DNA of 64,000 bases, from positions 18,080 to 82,079 of the forward strand of contig CAMNBU010000007.1 in NCBI GenBank assembly GCA_946533395.1. The letters run 5' to 3'. A model generated the notes under the pieces. It ran no database searches and was not told the DNA's origin. It worked only from the letters and a program-made list of their open reading frames with translations. Below, in pieces: positions 7,534 to 14,517 of the stretch; position 1 is the stretch's first letter; every line of letters starts with the position of its first letter. Made by a program: the position numbers and the translations under genes. This stretch comes from UBA4292 sp002395865. GTDB lineage: Bacteria > Bacillota > Clostridia > Lachnospirales > Lachnospiraceae.

Positions 7534-8076
7534 TCAATCAAACCGGTCAGCAAGGGGCAGCCCCCACTCCTCCACCTCATCGCAGGTGTCACACAGTCCC
7601 ACATAGTAGGCATCCGGCTCGCCCAGCTCATTATGTATCTCCTCCGAGTCGTAGACCATGTACATTATATCCTCGCTGCCGATCTCAGCCAGATGATCCA
7701 CATACTCCTGAGGAATATCGCTGTTTGAATAATACAGATCATATGCCCCGAAGCAGTGGAGCATCTCATGCGCATAGGTGCAGGGCTTCACCGGTTCGGT
7801 GGTCGTATACTCCGTATATTCCTCCGGGGTAGCCTGCACAGAAGTATCATCTGTAACGATCTCTACATGATCCGCACTGTCTGTGACGGCTTCCTGTTCA
7901 GTCGAGCTCTCCTTCACCACAATCACTCCCGTGGTCTCATCCGCCACGGTTACCGGGACAACACCATTATCCGCACCGGAGCATGCTGAGAGGAAGATCG
8001 CGGCTGAGATGAGTACGATCGAGGGAGCGGTTATTCGATTGTTCATCACACAAAACAACTTATTTTGCATCACCAT
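7534..8076 (-). CDS. Lipoprotein with metzincin-like zinc motif
   Basis: A 180-residue exported lipoprotein. The hydrophobic signal ends in lipobox FLSAC (Cys 32); a second in-frame ATG at 8046 would give a shorter signal of equal quality. A Thr/Ser/Glu-rich linker runs to about residue 98. Then HEMLHCFGAYD (residues 103-113) fits the metzincin pattern HExxHxxGxxD, and DIMYM about 25 residues later could be the Met-turn. What is odd is that the zinc motif follows the linker directly: the N-terminal half of a normal metalloprotease domain is missing. It may be a remnant, or a binding protein. The start overlaps the end of the upstream ATPase gene, indicating coupling. Confidence 0.6.
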   Translation of the reverse strand: MVMQNKLFCVMNNRITAPSIVLISAAIFLSACSGADNGVVPVTVADETTGVIVVKESSTEQEAVTDSADHVEIVTDDTSVQATPEEYTEYTTTEPVKPCTYAHEMLHCFGAYDLYYSNSDIPQEYVDHLAEIGSEDIMYMVYDSEEIHNELGEPDAYYVGLCDTCDEVEEWGLPLADRFD

Positions 8077-9601
8077 TTCTAATAATATATTTTCTGTTGT
8101 TAGTATTTCCTACCGCTTCGATCTCGTCCATTTTACTGATAATGGCTCTTATGCGTTGTTCGCTTAAGTTTAGTATCTGCGACATTTCTCTTACTTTCAT
8201 TGAACCATTTTTCTGGAGCATTTCTATTATTATGTTTTCATGCTCGATCGTCTTACTGCGCTTGGAAACTTCGCTTGATATCTTCGCTTGCAAACTTTGC
8301 TCGTTTTCTTCACTCGTTTTCTTCGCTTGTTTTCTTTGCTTGTTTTCTTCGCTTGTTTTCTTTGCAATTTTTCCGCTTAACGGTAGCGTGAGTATTGTAC
8401 GGTCAGGCCCATACTGCTCCTCGATCACCGGCGCATCCCACTTATTATTTTCCCATACCGAGAAGATATTCGGAACGCCACTGCCTGCCCTCTCTCCAAT
8501 CGAGAGAAGATTAAGCATCTTTAGGATCGCGCTGTTTCTCGGATCCGATATGCCACCTCTCAACATCTGGTTTTTTCCGGTACGTATGCTTCCCGGGTTC
8601 TGCATGACGATCTTATCCTGTTCTTTCAGGATAACAAGACCTCTGGGAAGATAAAAATCTGCATTCACTATACAGTTCGCAAGCGCCTCTCTTACGGCTT
8701 TATGAGTCGGAGTATCTTCCACGCGCGACAGTCCGTTTAACACAAATGGCTTGGGAAGGTCTCTAGAGAGCCTGTTATACACACGGAAAAAGAAATCAAA
8801 GAGATTCCCTGACCATTCGCCTGAACTTGACTGTATGCGGTCTGTCCAACGGATCGTCGGGTCAAGCACCTCTCTGTAATCAAGGAAATAGGTGGGAAAA
8901 TAGCTTACGATCCTATACTCCTCGCCGAACATTAAAAGCCCCGCAACAGTCGGTCTTAGTTCTCCGTTCTTCAGTCTGCCGGCGGCACCGATTTTTTCAA
9001 CGAATTCCTCTTTTGGCAGATTTTCCCACACATGCCCCGGTTTCACGGCACTGAAGTAATTGCGATATGCCTGCACTGTTTCATCGCTGAGTTCCTTAAG
9101 CGTATAGTCTTCAAGGACTATCATATCCATGGTATCTTCCGGCTCATCACGGAGCATGGATCTGATCTCCGACTTTGTACAGTGATAGTCTCCCTCCCAG
9201 TTTCTGCGATAGGTTCCGTTCCATATATCGTTGTTGATATATACCGGTCTCTGATCACGCCTTGCACGGGGAACATTGATTACCAAAATGACGTCACCGT
9301 TCAGCTCATATGTCTTCACATCTTCGTCCATCAGAAGATTTATATTGACCTTACTGCGGCTGTTAATGGTATCCCAGAACACCTTCTTTAGCCCTGCGGC
9401 GTCCTGCAGACCCGTGGTGTAGAAGCTTCCGTCATTTCTTTCGCCCACACCAATGATGATAACTCCGCCATAGCAATTTGCCATGGCAGAATAGCTCTCC
9501 CATAGGCTGGCTGGAAGGCCGCCTTCACATTTCTTGACCTCAAGGCGGTTGTCCTCTCGGTATTGGTCGAATCTCTTTATGTCGAAGATTTCCTCACTCA
9601 T
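8060..9601 (-). CDS. AlbA_2 / GHKL-ATPase transcriptional regulator with C-terminal winged helix
   Basis: Start at 9601, with AAGGAG 7 bases before it (upstream in-frame ATG at 9634 has none); 513 residues. The N-terminal ~130 residues match the AlbA_2 (Schlafen-like) domain: LEVKKCEGGLPASLWESYSAMANCYGG, then IIIGVGERNDG. The middle (about residues 290-380) is a GHKL-type ATPase fragment with ALANCIVNADFYLPRG and NPGSIRTGK. A Lys/Glu/Ser/Gln-rich linker follows, encoded by a 13-bp tandem repeat, and the last 60 residues (MKVREMSQILNLSEQRIRAI) look like a winged helix. Such proteins are usually annotated as putative transcriptional regulators. The repeat makes the C-terminal domain potentially phase-variable. 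Confidence 0.8.
   Translation of the reverse strand: MSEEIFDIKRFDQYREDNRLEVKKCEGGLPASLWESYSAMANCYGGVIIIGVGERNDGSFYTTGLQDAAGLKKVFWDTINSRSKVNINLLMDEDVKTYELNGDVILVINVPRARRDQRPVYINNDIWNGTYRRNWEGDYHCTKSEIRSMLRDEPEDTMDMIVLEDYTLKELSDETVQAYRNYFSAVKPGHVWENLPKEEFVEKIGAAGRLKNGELRPTVAGLLMFGEEYRIVSYFPTYFLDYREVLDPTIRWTDRIQSSSGEWSGNLFDFFFRVYNRLSRDLPKPFVLNGLSRVEDTPTHKAVREALANCIVNADFYLPRGLVILKEQDKIVMQNPGSIRTGKNQMLRGGISDPRNSAILKMLNLLSIGERAGSGVPNIFSVWENNKWDAPVIEEQYGPDRTILTLPLSGKIAKKTSEENKQRKQAKKTSEENEQSLQAKISSEVSKRSKTIEHENIIIEMLQKNGSMKVREMSQILNLSEQRIRAIISKMDEIEAVGNTNNRKYIIRNGDAK
8270..8373. repeat. 13-bp tandem repeat, 7-8 units, inside the regulator gene
   Basis: Plus-strand unit ttcgcttgttttc. Units run 8270-8282, 8283-8295, 8296-8308, 8309-8321, 8322-8334, 8335-8347, 8348-8360, and a degenerate eighth to 8373. 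Units 5 and 7 are identical and 6 differs at one base, so the array can slip. As 13 is not a multiple of 3, loss or gain of one unit shifts the frame of the host gene and removes its winged-helix end. Three units encode the 13-residue period KKTSEENKQRKQA. Confidence 0.85.
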
Positions 9602-9725
9602 TCGTAATCTCCTTAGGTACGTACCAAATTGCAATTTCCATGAAAGTCTGTTTTAATAAAATAATCATAGCATAAGGCCCGACGATCATCAAGAAAAACA
9701 CTCTTAAACATATACTTTTTTCAGT

Positions 9726-9759
9726 AAAAAAGAACAGACAACAAACCATTGCCTGCTCT
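9726..9759 (-). terminator. Terminator of the RNA-ligase cassette
   Basis: 11-bp stem (agaacagacaa at 9731-9741 with ttgcctgctct at 9749-9759, two G-U pairs) followed on the minus strand by six T residues. It lies directly after the phosphoesterase gene. Confidence 0.85.
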
Positions 9760-9769
9760 TTCACATAGC

Positions 9770-10348
9770 CTACCTCTTCCCCGGCGCGCCTTCAAAATCT
9801 CTCACGACCTCCTGTGCTCCCCTGAACCGCTCATTGTTTCTGATCAGTTCCTCGAAGGTCACCGGCATGTAGTTGTTTATCATGCAGCCCGCGTTCAACG
9901 CGTGTCGCTTCTTCTTCATGAACTCGTAGCTCTCGTTCTTACTGTTGTGGATATGCCCGAAGACATGCCACGAGCCGTGAAAATACGAATTCCATTCAGC
10001 TATCGGATAATGGCAAAGGGTCACTGTCTTTTCGCAGTCATTTACATCCATCATCTTCTCCACTCCATCGAGCAGAGCCAGTGCCTCCGGATCTTTAAGT
10101 ATCGGCCCGTCGTGATTGCCCAGTATCAGAATCTTGTGTCCCTTAAGCTGCTTCAGATACCAGTCAGCGTAGTGCGCACTTCTGTAGCAGAGATCACCCA
10201 CTATATACACCGTGTCGTCATCACCCACGCGGCTGTTCCAGTTCTCCATGAGGACCCTGTCCATCTCGTCCCTGTCCTTAAAAGGCCTCTTGTCGAAGAA
10301 TATCACATTCGTGTGTCCGAAATGAAGGTCACTTATATAATAGATCAC
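9770..10348 (-). CDS. Calcineurin-like metallophosphoesterase
   Basis: A 192-residue single-domain metallophosphoesterase. All metal-binding motifs are present in order: DLHFGH (residues 7-12), GDL (51-53), GNHD (77-80), a His in LCHYP (112-114) and GHIH (131-134). The start is GTG with GGAGGTGA before it. It follows the RNA ligase gene by 38 bases on the same transcript and ends at a terminator. The family includes phosphatases and cyclic phosphodiesterases; some members trim 2',3'-cyclic phosphate or 3'-phosphate ends. From the neighbour, an RNA-end-healing role is a reasonable inference, but many homologues are generic phosphatases. Confidence 0.88.
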   Translation of the reverse strand: MIYYISDLHFGHTNVIFFDKRPFKDRDEMDRVLMENWNSRVGDDDTVYIVGDLCYRSAHYADWYLKQLKGHKILILGNHDGPILKDPEALALLDGVEKMMDVNDCEKTVTLCHYPIAEWNSYFHGSWHVFGHIHNSKNESYEFMKKKRHALNAGCMINNYMPVTFEELIRNNERFRGAQEVVRDFEGAPGKR

Positions 10349-10386
10349 GGTGCATCACCTCCTATCACCGGAGTCTTCTGTATTTC

Positions 10387-11430
10387 CTACTCCTCATTCT
10401 TTATCAGATACTTATTGCTGACAACCTTCATGGACAATGCGGCACTAATCCTTACAGAAAAAACAGGCTCTGTCGGTCTTATTACTATACCCTCCTTTTT
10501 TCCGCCCCTCGGATACTCACCGTCCGCCCTTTTGAGAAGCGCCTCAACGGTAGGATATTTAGAGGGCAGATCCGTACCTACCTCCTCGATAGGAACAGTC
10601 TGCAAGCCAAGGTCTTTACATACTTCAATGAGTTTCTTCAGGCCCATGCGCTTTCCGTCGATTCGTACGTTAAATACATACCACTCGGGAGCTGCAAGTT
10701 TTAGCCTGTTCTTCTGAATACCCGGAGCGCAAAGCTCACCTTGTATCGTCAGCGCACTCATTCCATTATCTGTAAAGTAGCTTCGCATCTTCGGCTCAAG
10801 TTCCATGCTCTTTATAAGTTCATAAAAAGCACTCTTTCCGTCATCCTTGTACTCGTAATTATGTCCCGTTACGTGAAATCCGTTCTCGTCAATGGATACG
10901 GAATGCGAAGAACCGTCCATCTTCGTGCTTATGTAATACTCCAGTCCTGCAAATTCCTCTATCAGCTCCGGCTCGGCCTGAACTCTGGTCTCATCAGTGT
11001 GAGGCACGTCGTAGGGCAAATTTCCTATTGTCGTACCGCCTGTTGTTATTCTCTCTTCGATCTCCCACTTTCTTACACCCAGAAGTTCCGTAACATCCGT
11101 ACCGATATCCGCTCCCGCAGGTATTTCGGTGAAAACATTCACCGGAAGCAAAAGTCCCTGGGATATCTGTCCCCTGAACTTCATAGTCTTCAGTCTGAAG
11201 CCCTCTCCTAAGATATCCGACTTTTTGTAGCTGGTGCTTCGCATGAATTCGAACTCATCACGTAAAGGGAGAAAGCTGTCGATCTCAAAATAAACTGCCG
11301 GGTCCATCGGCTTAAACTGACCCTTGTTTACTACGCACTGCCATCCGAGTACGAATGCCAGCTCTATTCTGTCGGCCCCTTCTATGGGCTCGATCTTCCA
11401 TATTCTCTGTATACTTGCCAATTTTCTCAT
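10387..11430 (-). CDS. Rnl5 (Deinococcus DraRnl)-type ATP-dependent RNA ligase
   Basis: Joins RNA 3'-OH and 5'-phosphate ends through a lysine-AMP intermediate. 347 residues, almost the length of DraRnl (342). The first ~120 residues form the extra N-terminal domain of this family (ASIQRIWKIEPIEGADRIEL, as in OB-fold domains). Nucleotidyltransferase motif I is KMDGSS with the nucleophile Lys about residue 170; motif IIIa-like GELCAPGIQKNRL about 232-244; motif IV EGIVIR about 313-318; motif V SMKVVSNKYL near the C-terminus. The start at 11430 is 9 bases after GGAGG; the upstream ATG at 11436 is too close. It lies about 20 bases after the T-run of the tRNA-like RNA and shares a direction with the phosphoesterase downstream. 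Confidence 0.9.
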   Translation of the reverse strand: MRKLASIQRIWKIEPIEGADRIELAFVLGWQCVVNKGQFKPMDPAVYFEIDSFLPLRDEFEFMRSTSYKKSDILGEGFRLKTMKFRGQISQGLLLPVNVFTEIPAGADIGTDVTELLGVRKWEIEERITTGGTTIGNLPYDVPHTDETRVQAEPELIEEFAGLEYYISTKMDGSSHSVSIDENGFHVTGHNYEYKDDGKSAFYELIKSMELEPKMRSYFTDNGMSALTIQGELCAPGIQKNRLKLAAPEWYVFNVRIDGKRMGLKKLIEVCKDLGLQTVPIEEVGTDLPSKYPTVEALLKRADGEYPRGGKKEGIVIRPTEPVFSVRISAALSMKVVSNKYLIKNEE

Positions 11431-11448
11431 AGTCATTCACCTCCAAAC

Positions 11449-11831
11449 AAAAAAAGCCCGCAACACAGCCATGCGGATAACCTCTGACCAACCGGTTCGA
11501 CGCCATTAACCTTACCATGGATTTCAACATATCGCTATGTCTGCAGGACGTTAGCAGTTGAAAATTCAAGTAAAAAGAAAAATACCGTTGAAGGTTACCG
11601 GTTAACGGTTTACCGAAAATACTTAACCGTTGAAACTCAGGCGACCGCTTATCAGCGCGGCCCGCTGTCCCATAATACAGGGGTATGGAAACAGGATTTG
11701 AACCTGTGAACTCCAGAGCCATAATCTGGCGCGATCCCACTTCGCTATTCCAACTGTTGGTATTTAAAGTACCGTCTTGTAACGTGACCCTGTTACAGGG
11801 GAACCGGGTTTGAGGTTTTCGTGTTGCGGGC
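11449..11831 (-). ncRNA. Roughly 380-nt structured RNA with embedded tRNA-like domain
   Basis: The ends pair perfectly: GCCCGCAACAC (11831-11821) with GTGTTGCGGGC (11466-11456), followed by seven T residues, so the closing stem doubles as an intrinsic terminator. Inside it a second helix AACCTC/GAGGTT stacks. Further helices: TGTAAC/GTTACA, AACGGTT/AACCGTT, and a complete tRNA-shaped domain at 11752-11686. A competing local hairpin (CCGCA/TGCGG) just before the T-run could form when the long-range stem is absent. It lies between the DIP1984-like gene's terminator and the RNA ligase's ribosome binding site, same strand. No own promoter is obvious; the cassette promoter at 12557-12585 could supply it by read-through. 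I know no named RNA class that it matches. Confidence 0.7.
11686..11752 (-). other. tRNA-like domain inside the structured RNA
   Basis: Read on the minus strand: TGGAA, TA, D arm GCGA-AGTGGGA-TCGC, G, anticodon arm CCAGA-TTATGGC-TCTGG, 5-nt variable loop AGTTC, T arm ACAGG-TTCAAAT-CCTGT, TTCCA. Every spacing is canonical for a type I tRNA. The formal anticodon is ATG (His). The acceptor stem has only five pairs; the two outer positions mismatch (G-A, T-T), there is no discriminator-CCA, and both ends run on into further RNA. So it is a tRNA mimic or decoy, not a decoding tRNA. Confidence 0.8.
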
Positions 11832-11864
11832 AAAAAACGGTATACCGACCGCTCGGTATACCGT
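11832..11864 (-). terminator. Terminator after the DIP1984-like gene
   Basis: A perfect 12-bp stem (arms 11837-11848 and 11853-11864, 4-nt loop) followed on the minus strand by six T residues. It begins 5 bases after the stop codon and touches the first base of the structured RNA, so any transcript of that RNA from upstream must read through it. Confidence 0.88.
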
Positions 11865-11869
11865 CAGTT

Positions 11870-12523
11870 TCAGATCTCTATAAATGTCGTCGCGTTGGAC
11901 ACCTTGATCTGCGTGTCAAGCTCGGAAAGAAGGGTATCCCTCTTCTCCTTAAGCTGCGCGATCTTCTTCTGGACATCGAGGGGATCTACCAGCTCGGTGG
12001 TATTCTCGCGGACATACGCCTCGACTACCTCGAGAGGCTTCTCATCCTTCACCTTGCTGTCCTTGCCGAGTATCGACAGACGCATATTTTCGGCAGTGGC
12101 CTGAAGCTGCTTGTTCTTCGTGTCGGCAAGAGACACTCTCCTGTCGTATTCGAAAGAAAGCCTGCTCGAAAGCGCAAGCTCAAAATCCGAGTTCTCGTAA
12201 GAGCCCGTGCCCTTCATTCTGCTGCGAAGCGATATGGCAGCCGCAACGGTCATCTCGCCGTAGCTGGTCTTTATCCTTGTGGCCGCATTTGAAGCAACTA
12301 TTGCCGCATCTATCTTCTGAAATCTCTCGATCAGATCGAGTATCTGCTGGTAGGCGCTCTGAGCACTCTTTGCAAACTCCTCACGGGTCACTCTCGCGTC
12401 AAATACCTTCTCCTCGTTGGGCTTTACCGTGTCCACGAAGCCCGCCTTGGATATCTTATCCCTTATCTTCTTGACGAGAAGATCTCTCTCGTCAAGCGCC
12501 TGTGTAACAAGCATTTTCTCCAT
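11870..12523 (-). CDS. DIP1984/DUF6847-like helical protein
   Basis: 217 residues from ATG 12523 (GGAGG 8 bases before; a GTG at 12532 overlaps the ribosome binding site). Mostly helical and charged: VTQALDERDLLVKKI at the start, then IDAAIVASNAATRI and MTVAAAISLRSRM in the middle, LKEKRDTLLSELDTQI near the end. The N-terminal ALxERxxLxxKI and the central NAATxI segments resemble DIP1984-family proteins, which are usually about 150 residues; this one has about 60 more. No enzymatic motif is visible. It is the first gene of the cassette that continues with the tRNA-like RNA and the Rnl5 ligase, so it may bind the RNA. Family placement is tentative. Confidence 0.55.
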   Translation of the reverse strand: MEKMLVTQALDERDLLVKKIRDKISKAGFVDTVKPNEEKVFDARVTREEFAKSAQSAYQQILDLIERFQKIDAAIVASNAATRIKTSYGEMTVAAAISLRSRMKGTGSYENSDFELALSSRLSFEYDRRVSLADTKNKQLQATAENMRLSILGKDSKVKDEKPLEVVEAYVRENTTELVDPLDVQKKIAQLKEKRDTLLSELDTQIKVSNATTFIEI

Positions 12524-12556
12524 GACTATCACCTCCTGAATGGTTATTCTGAAGGT

Positions 12557-12585
12557 ATGATAGCACGCAGGAGCAGCTTTGTCAT
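12557..12585 (-). promoter_or_regulatory. Promoter of the RNA-ligase cassette
   Basis: ATGACA (12585-12580), 17-base spacer ending TGC, TATCAT (12562-12557) on the minus strand. Directly upstream is ttaaccgttg (12586-12595), a ten-base word that recurs inside the structured RNA at 11623-11632 and could be a regulator site. Confidence 0.7.
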
Positions 12586-12610
12586 TTAACCGTTGGTATA
12601 ACGCGCCGCA

Positions 12611-13276
12611 TCAGACGTTCAGTCTTCTCTGCATCTCCTTCGCCACCGCTCTTCCCTTGAAGATCACCGCACCCACGAACAGTATGGTGCTCACCAGCAG
12701 GCAGATGATCCATGCCACAGGCGTGACTCCCTTCCAGAAATATATGGCGCCGAGCGGTAGTGCGCCCACCAGAAGATTCGTGAGAAGGTAGACCATGGTA
12801 TTGCCCTGCTTATCGAGCATGGCAAGCACGAAATTCGCTGTCATGGTGGCTACGAGCGTCAGTGGAACTATCCAGTTAAGGGTAAGGGACAGTATCCCGA
12901 AGTAATATGACGTTATCGTAAGCATAAAGAGTATTATGAACACCGATAACGTCAGCTTTCTCGAGGAGCCTGTGCCTCTGGTGAACTGTCGGATGGCTTC
13001 TATTTCCATGACAATGAGCCACATAGCCAGGAGAAGGCTCCAGTGCAGCTCGGTAAAAGGACCGATCCTTATACCGAACATGAAGTCAAGTCCCAGACCC
13101 GTTATTATGATGACCGCGACTCCGAAGAGCTGCAGCTTGTAGATAAACGACTTCTTCTGCAAGGTCTCCTGCCCCGGGAAATAAGCTTCCCCCGGCTCGC
13201 CCTGCAGCTTGCTCTGACACAGAGGGCACTTAGTCAGGCTTCCTCCGACCTCTATCCTGCAATACGGACAAGTCAT
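12611..13276 (-). CDS. DUF6320 zinc-ribbon membrane protein
   Basis: 221 residues. An N-terminal zinc ribbon (CPYC at 3-6, CPLC at 17-20) is followed by about six membrane helices from residue 46 on. This is the layout of DUF6320 proteins of Firmicutes. Its ATG overlaps the stop of the acyltransferase gene by 4 bases, and the two probably work together at the membrane. The function is not known. Confidence 0.75.
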   Translation of the reverse strand: MTCPYCRIEVGGSLTKCPLCQSKLQGEPGEAYFPGQETLQKKSFIYKLQLFGVAVIIITGLGLDFMFGIRIGPFTELHWSLLLAMWLIVMEIEAIRQFTRGTGSSRKLTLSVFIILFMLTITSYYFGILSLTLNWIVPLTLVATMTANFVLAMLDKQGNTMVYLLTNLLVGALPLGAIYFWKGVTPVAWIICLLVSTILFVGAVIFKGRAVAKEMQRRLNV

Positions 13277-14517
13277 ACGATCACCTCCGTAGCATATACA
13301 GTTATGTCCACGCCCAGGCCCGACAGCGTCCTCACGAGGTTCTTCACCGCGCCGGTGTTCACGAACGGCGACGATACGCCGAGCGTCAGTTCTCCCTTGT
13401 AGCTGCTCATGGTAGAGAACAGGTTCTGCGAGCTGCAGTAGGCGCTGTAGTTCTCCACATACTCGCCCACCTCTTCCGGCGGGTTCTGTACGCCGAGATT
13501 TGACAGTATCACGGACACGTTTCTGTCTGCTATCCTGGTCGCGTGCCTCATGGCGATCTGCTTGATAAAAAGCGGTGTTGCGCGCACCGGTGCCACGTAT
13601 TCGATCGTCTCGAAGCCGTCCATGAGCTTTTTTATATTATCCTCTGTGAGCTGGCTTTTCAGCGACTTATCGAACTCCACAGCGAGCTCATCCACTGTGA
13701 TGTCGTTGTCGAAAATATGGGTCACATTTACATTCGTAAAGAAATTCCTTGCGGTCTGCGAGGGATAATAATTTCTCAGGTTCACGGGCAATGTGACCGT
13801 GACGGGAAGCTTTCTCTTTCTGGGAGGCATCTCTGCATGCACCGCCATCATCCACTGTGCCCCGAAAAAGCTCGTAAGCGAGACCCCCAGCTTCCTCGCC
13901 ATGGGCAGAAGCTGCGCCACCGGCATATGTATCTCGAAGAACTGCAGCTGATCGAACGGCAGCTTGAGAGTTCCGGGTCTGAAGGCTCGCTTCAGAGCCG
14001 GTCCGGTTCCAGTGATACCTCCGAAGAACTGTCTGAAGCTGTCCTGACTGAGCTCATTGGCGGAGGCTCCCGAGTGAATGGTCACATCCGTAAACCTCCC
14101 CGGGTACTTAAGCTTCAGATAGTCGAGTACTATTATATTCAGGAACTCCATGGCGCCTGTGCCATCGGACAGCGCGTGAAAGAGCTCCAGATTTATCCTT
14201 TTGCCGAAATATGTCACCTGATAATGCAGCATTGCCGTGGCGGGCATGTAGAGCATCGTGCACATATCCCTCTCCTCGCTCACCAACGGCTGAATATCCG
14301 TATCCTCCATATAGTGCCAGAAGATCCCGCGTCTTATGCGGACCTGCACCTGCGGCCTGTCCTGTATCGCGGAGAGCACCGCGGACTGAAGGATCTCCGG
14401 GTCTATCTTCTCTTTCAGCGTGCAGCTGACCCTCAGAGTCCTCGGGTCGCGCTTGGTCACCGAAGCCAGAAATACCTTCGCCACATTATCGACTTTATAC
14501 CAGTTTTCACTTCCCAT
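13273..14517 (-). CDS. Condensation-type acyltransferase (alcohol acetyltransferase-like)
   Basis: 414 residues, related to the chloramphenicol-acetyltransferase/condensation-domain fold. The catalytic HxxxDG motif is visible as FHALSDGTGAMEFL around residues 113-126. An alcohol acetyltransferase (AATase)-like domain fits length and motif. TAATG overlap with the esterase gene upstream and a 4-base overlap with the DUF6320 gene downstream make a coupled three-gene operon. An acyl transfer to a lipid or alcohol is likely, substrate unknown. Confidence 0.78.
   Translation of the reverse strand: MGSENWYKVDNVAKVFLASVTKRDPRTLRVSCTLKEKIDPEILQSAVLSAIQDRPQVQVRIRRGIFWHYMEDTDIQPLVSEERDMCTMLYMPATAMLHYQVTYFGKRINLELFHALSDGTGAMEFLNIIVLDYLKLKYPGRFTDVTIHSGASANELSQDSFRQFFGGITGTGPALKRAFRPGTLKLPFDQLQFFEIHMPVAQLLPMARKLGVSLTSFFGAQWMMAVHAEMPPRKRKLPVTVTLPVNLRNYYPSQTARNFFTNVNVTHIFDNDITVDELAVEFDKSLKSQLTEDNIKKLMDGFETIEYVAPVRATPLFIKQIAMRHATRIADRNVSVILSNLGVQNPPEEVGEYVENYSAYCSSQNLFSTMSSYKGELTLGVSSPFVNTGAVKNLVRTLSGLGVDITVYATEVIV

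Noticed and set aside
11686..11752. A functional tRNA-His
   Set aside because: Outer acceptor pairs mismatch, no G-1, no CCA, A34 in the formal anticodon.
11456..11831. Reading the 11-bp inverted repeat as ends of a MITE-type transposon
   Set aside because: Both ends are flanked by A-runs (seven and six), which could look like a target duplication, but each A-run is explained as the T-tract of a terminator, and inner helices and a tRNA fold argue for an RNA gene.
11312..11833. 173-codon minus-strand frame across the structured RNA
   Set aside because: It runs through the closing stem, the tRNA-like domain and into the RNA ligase in another frame; no ribosome binding site and no plausible protein composition.
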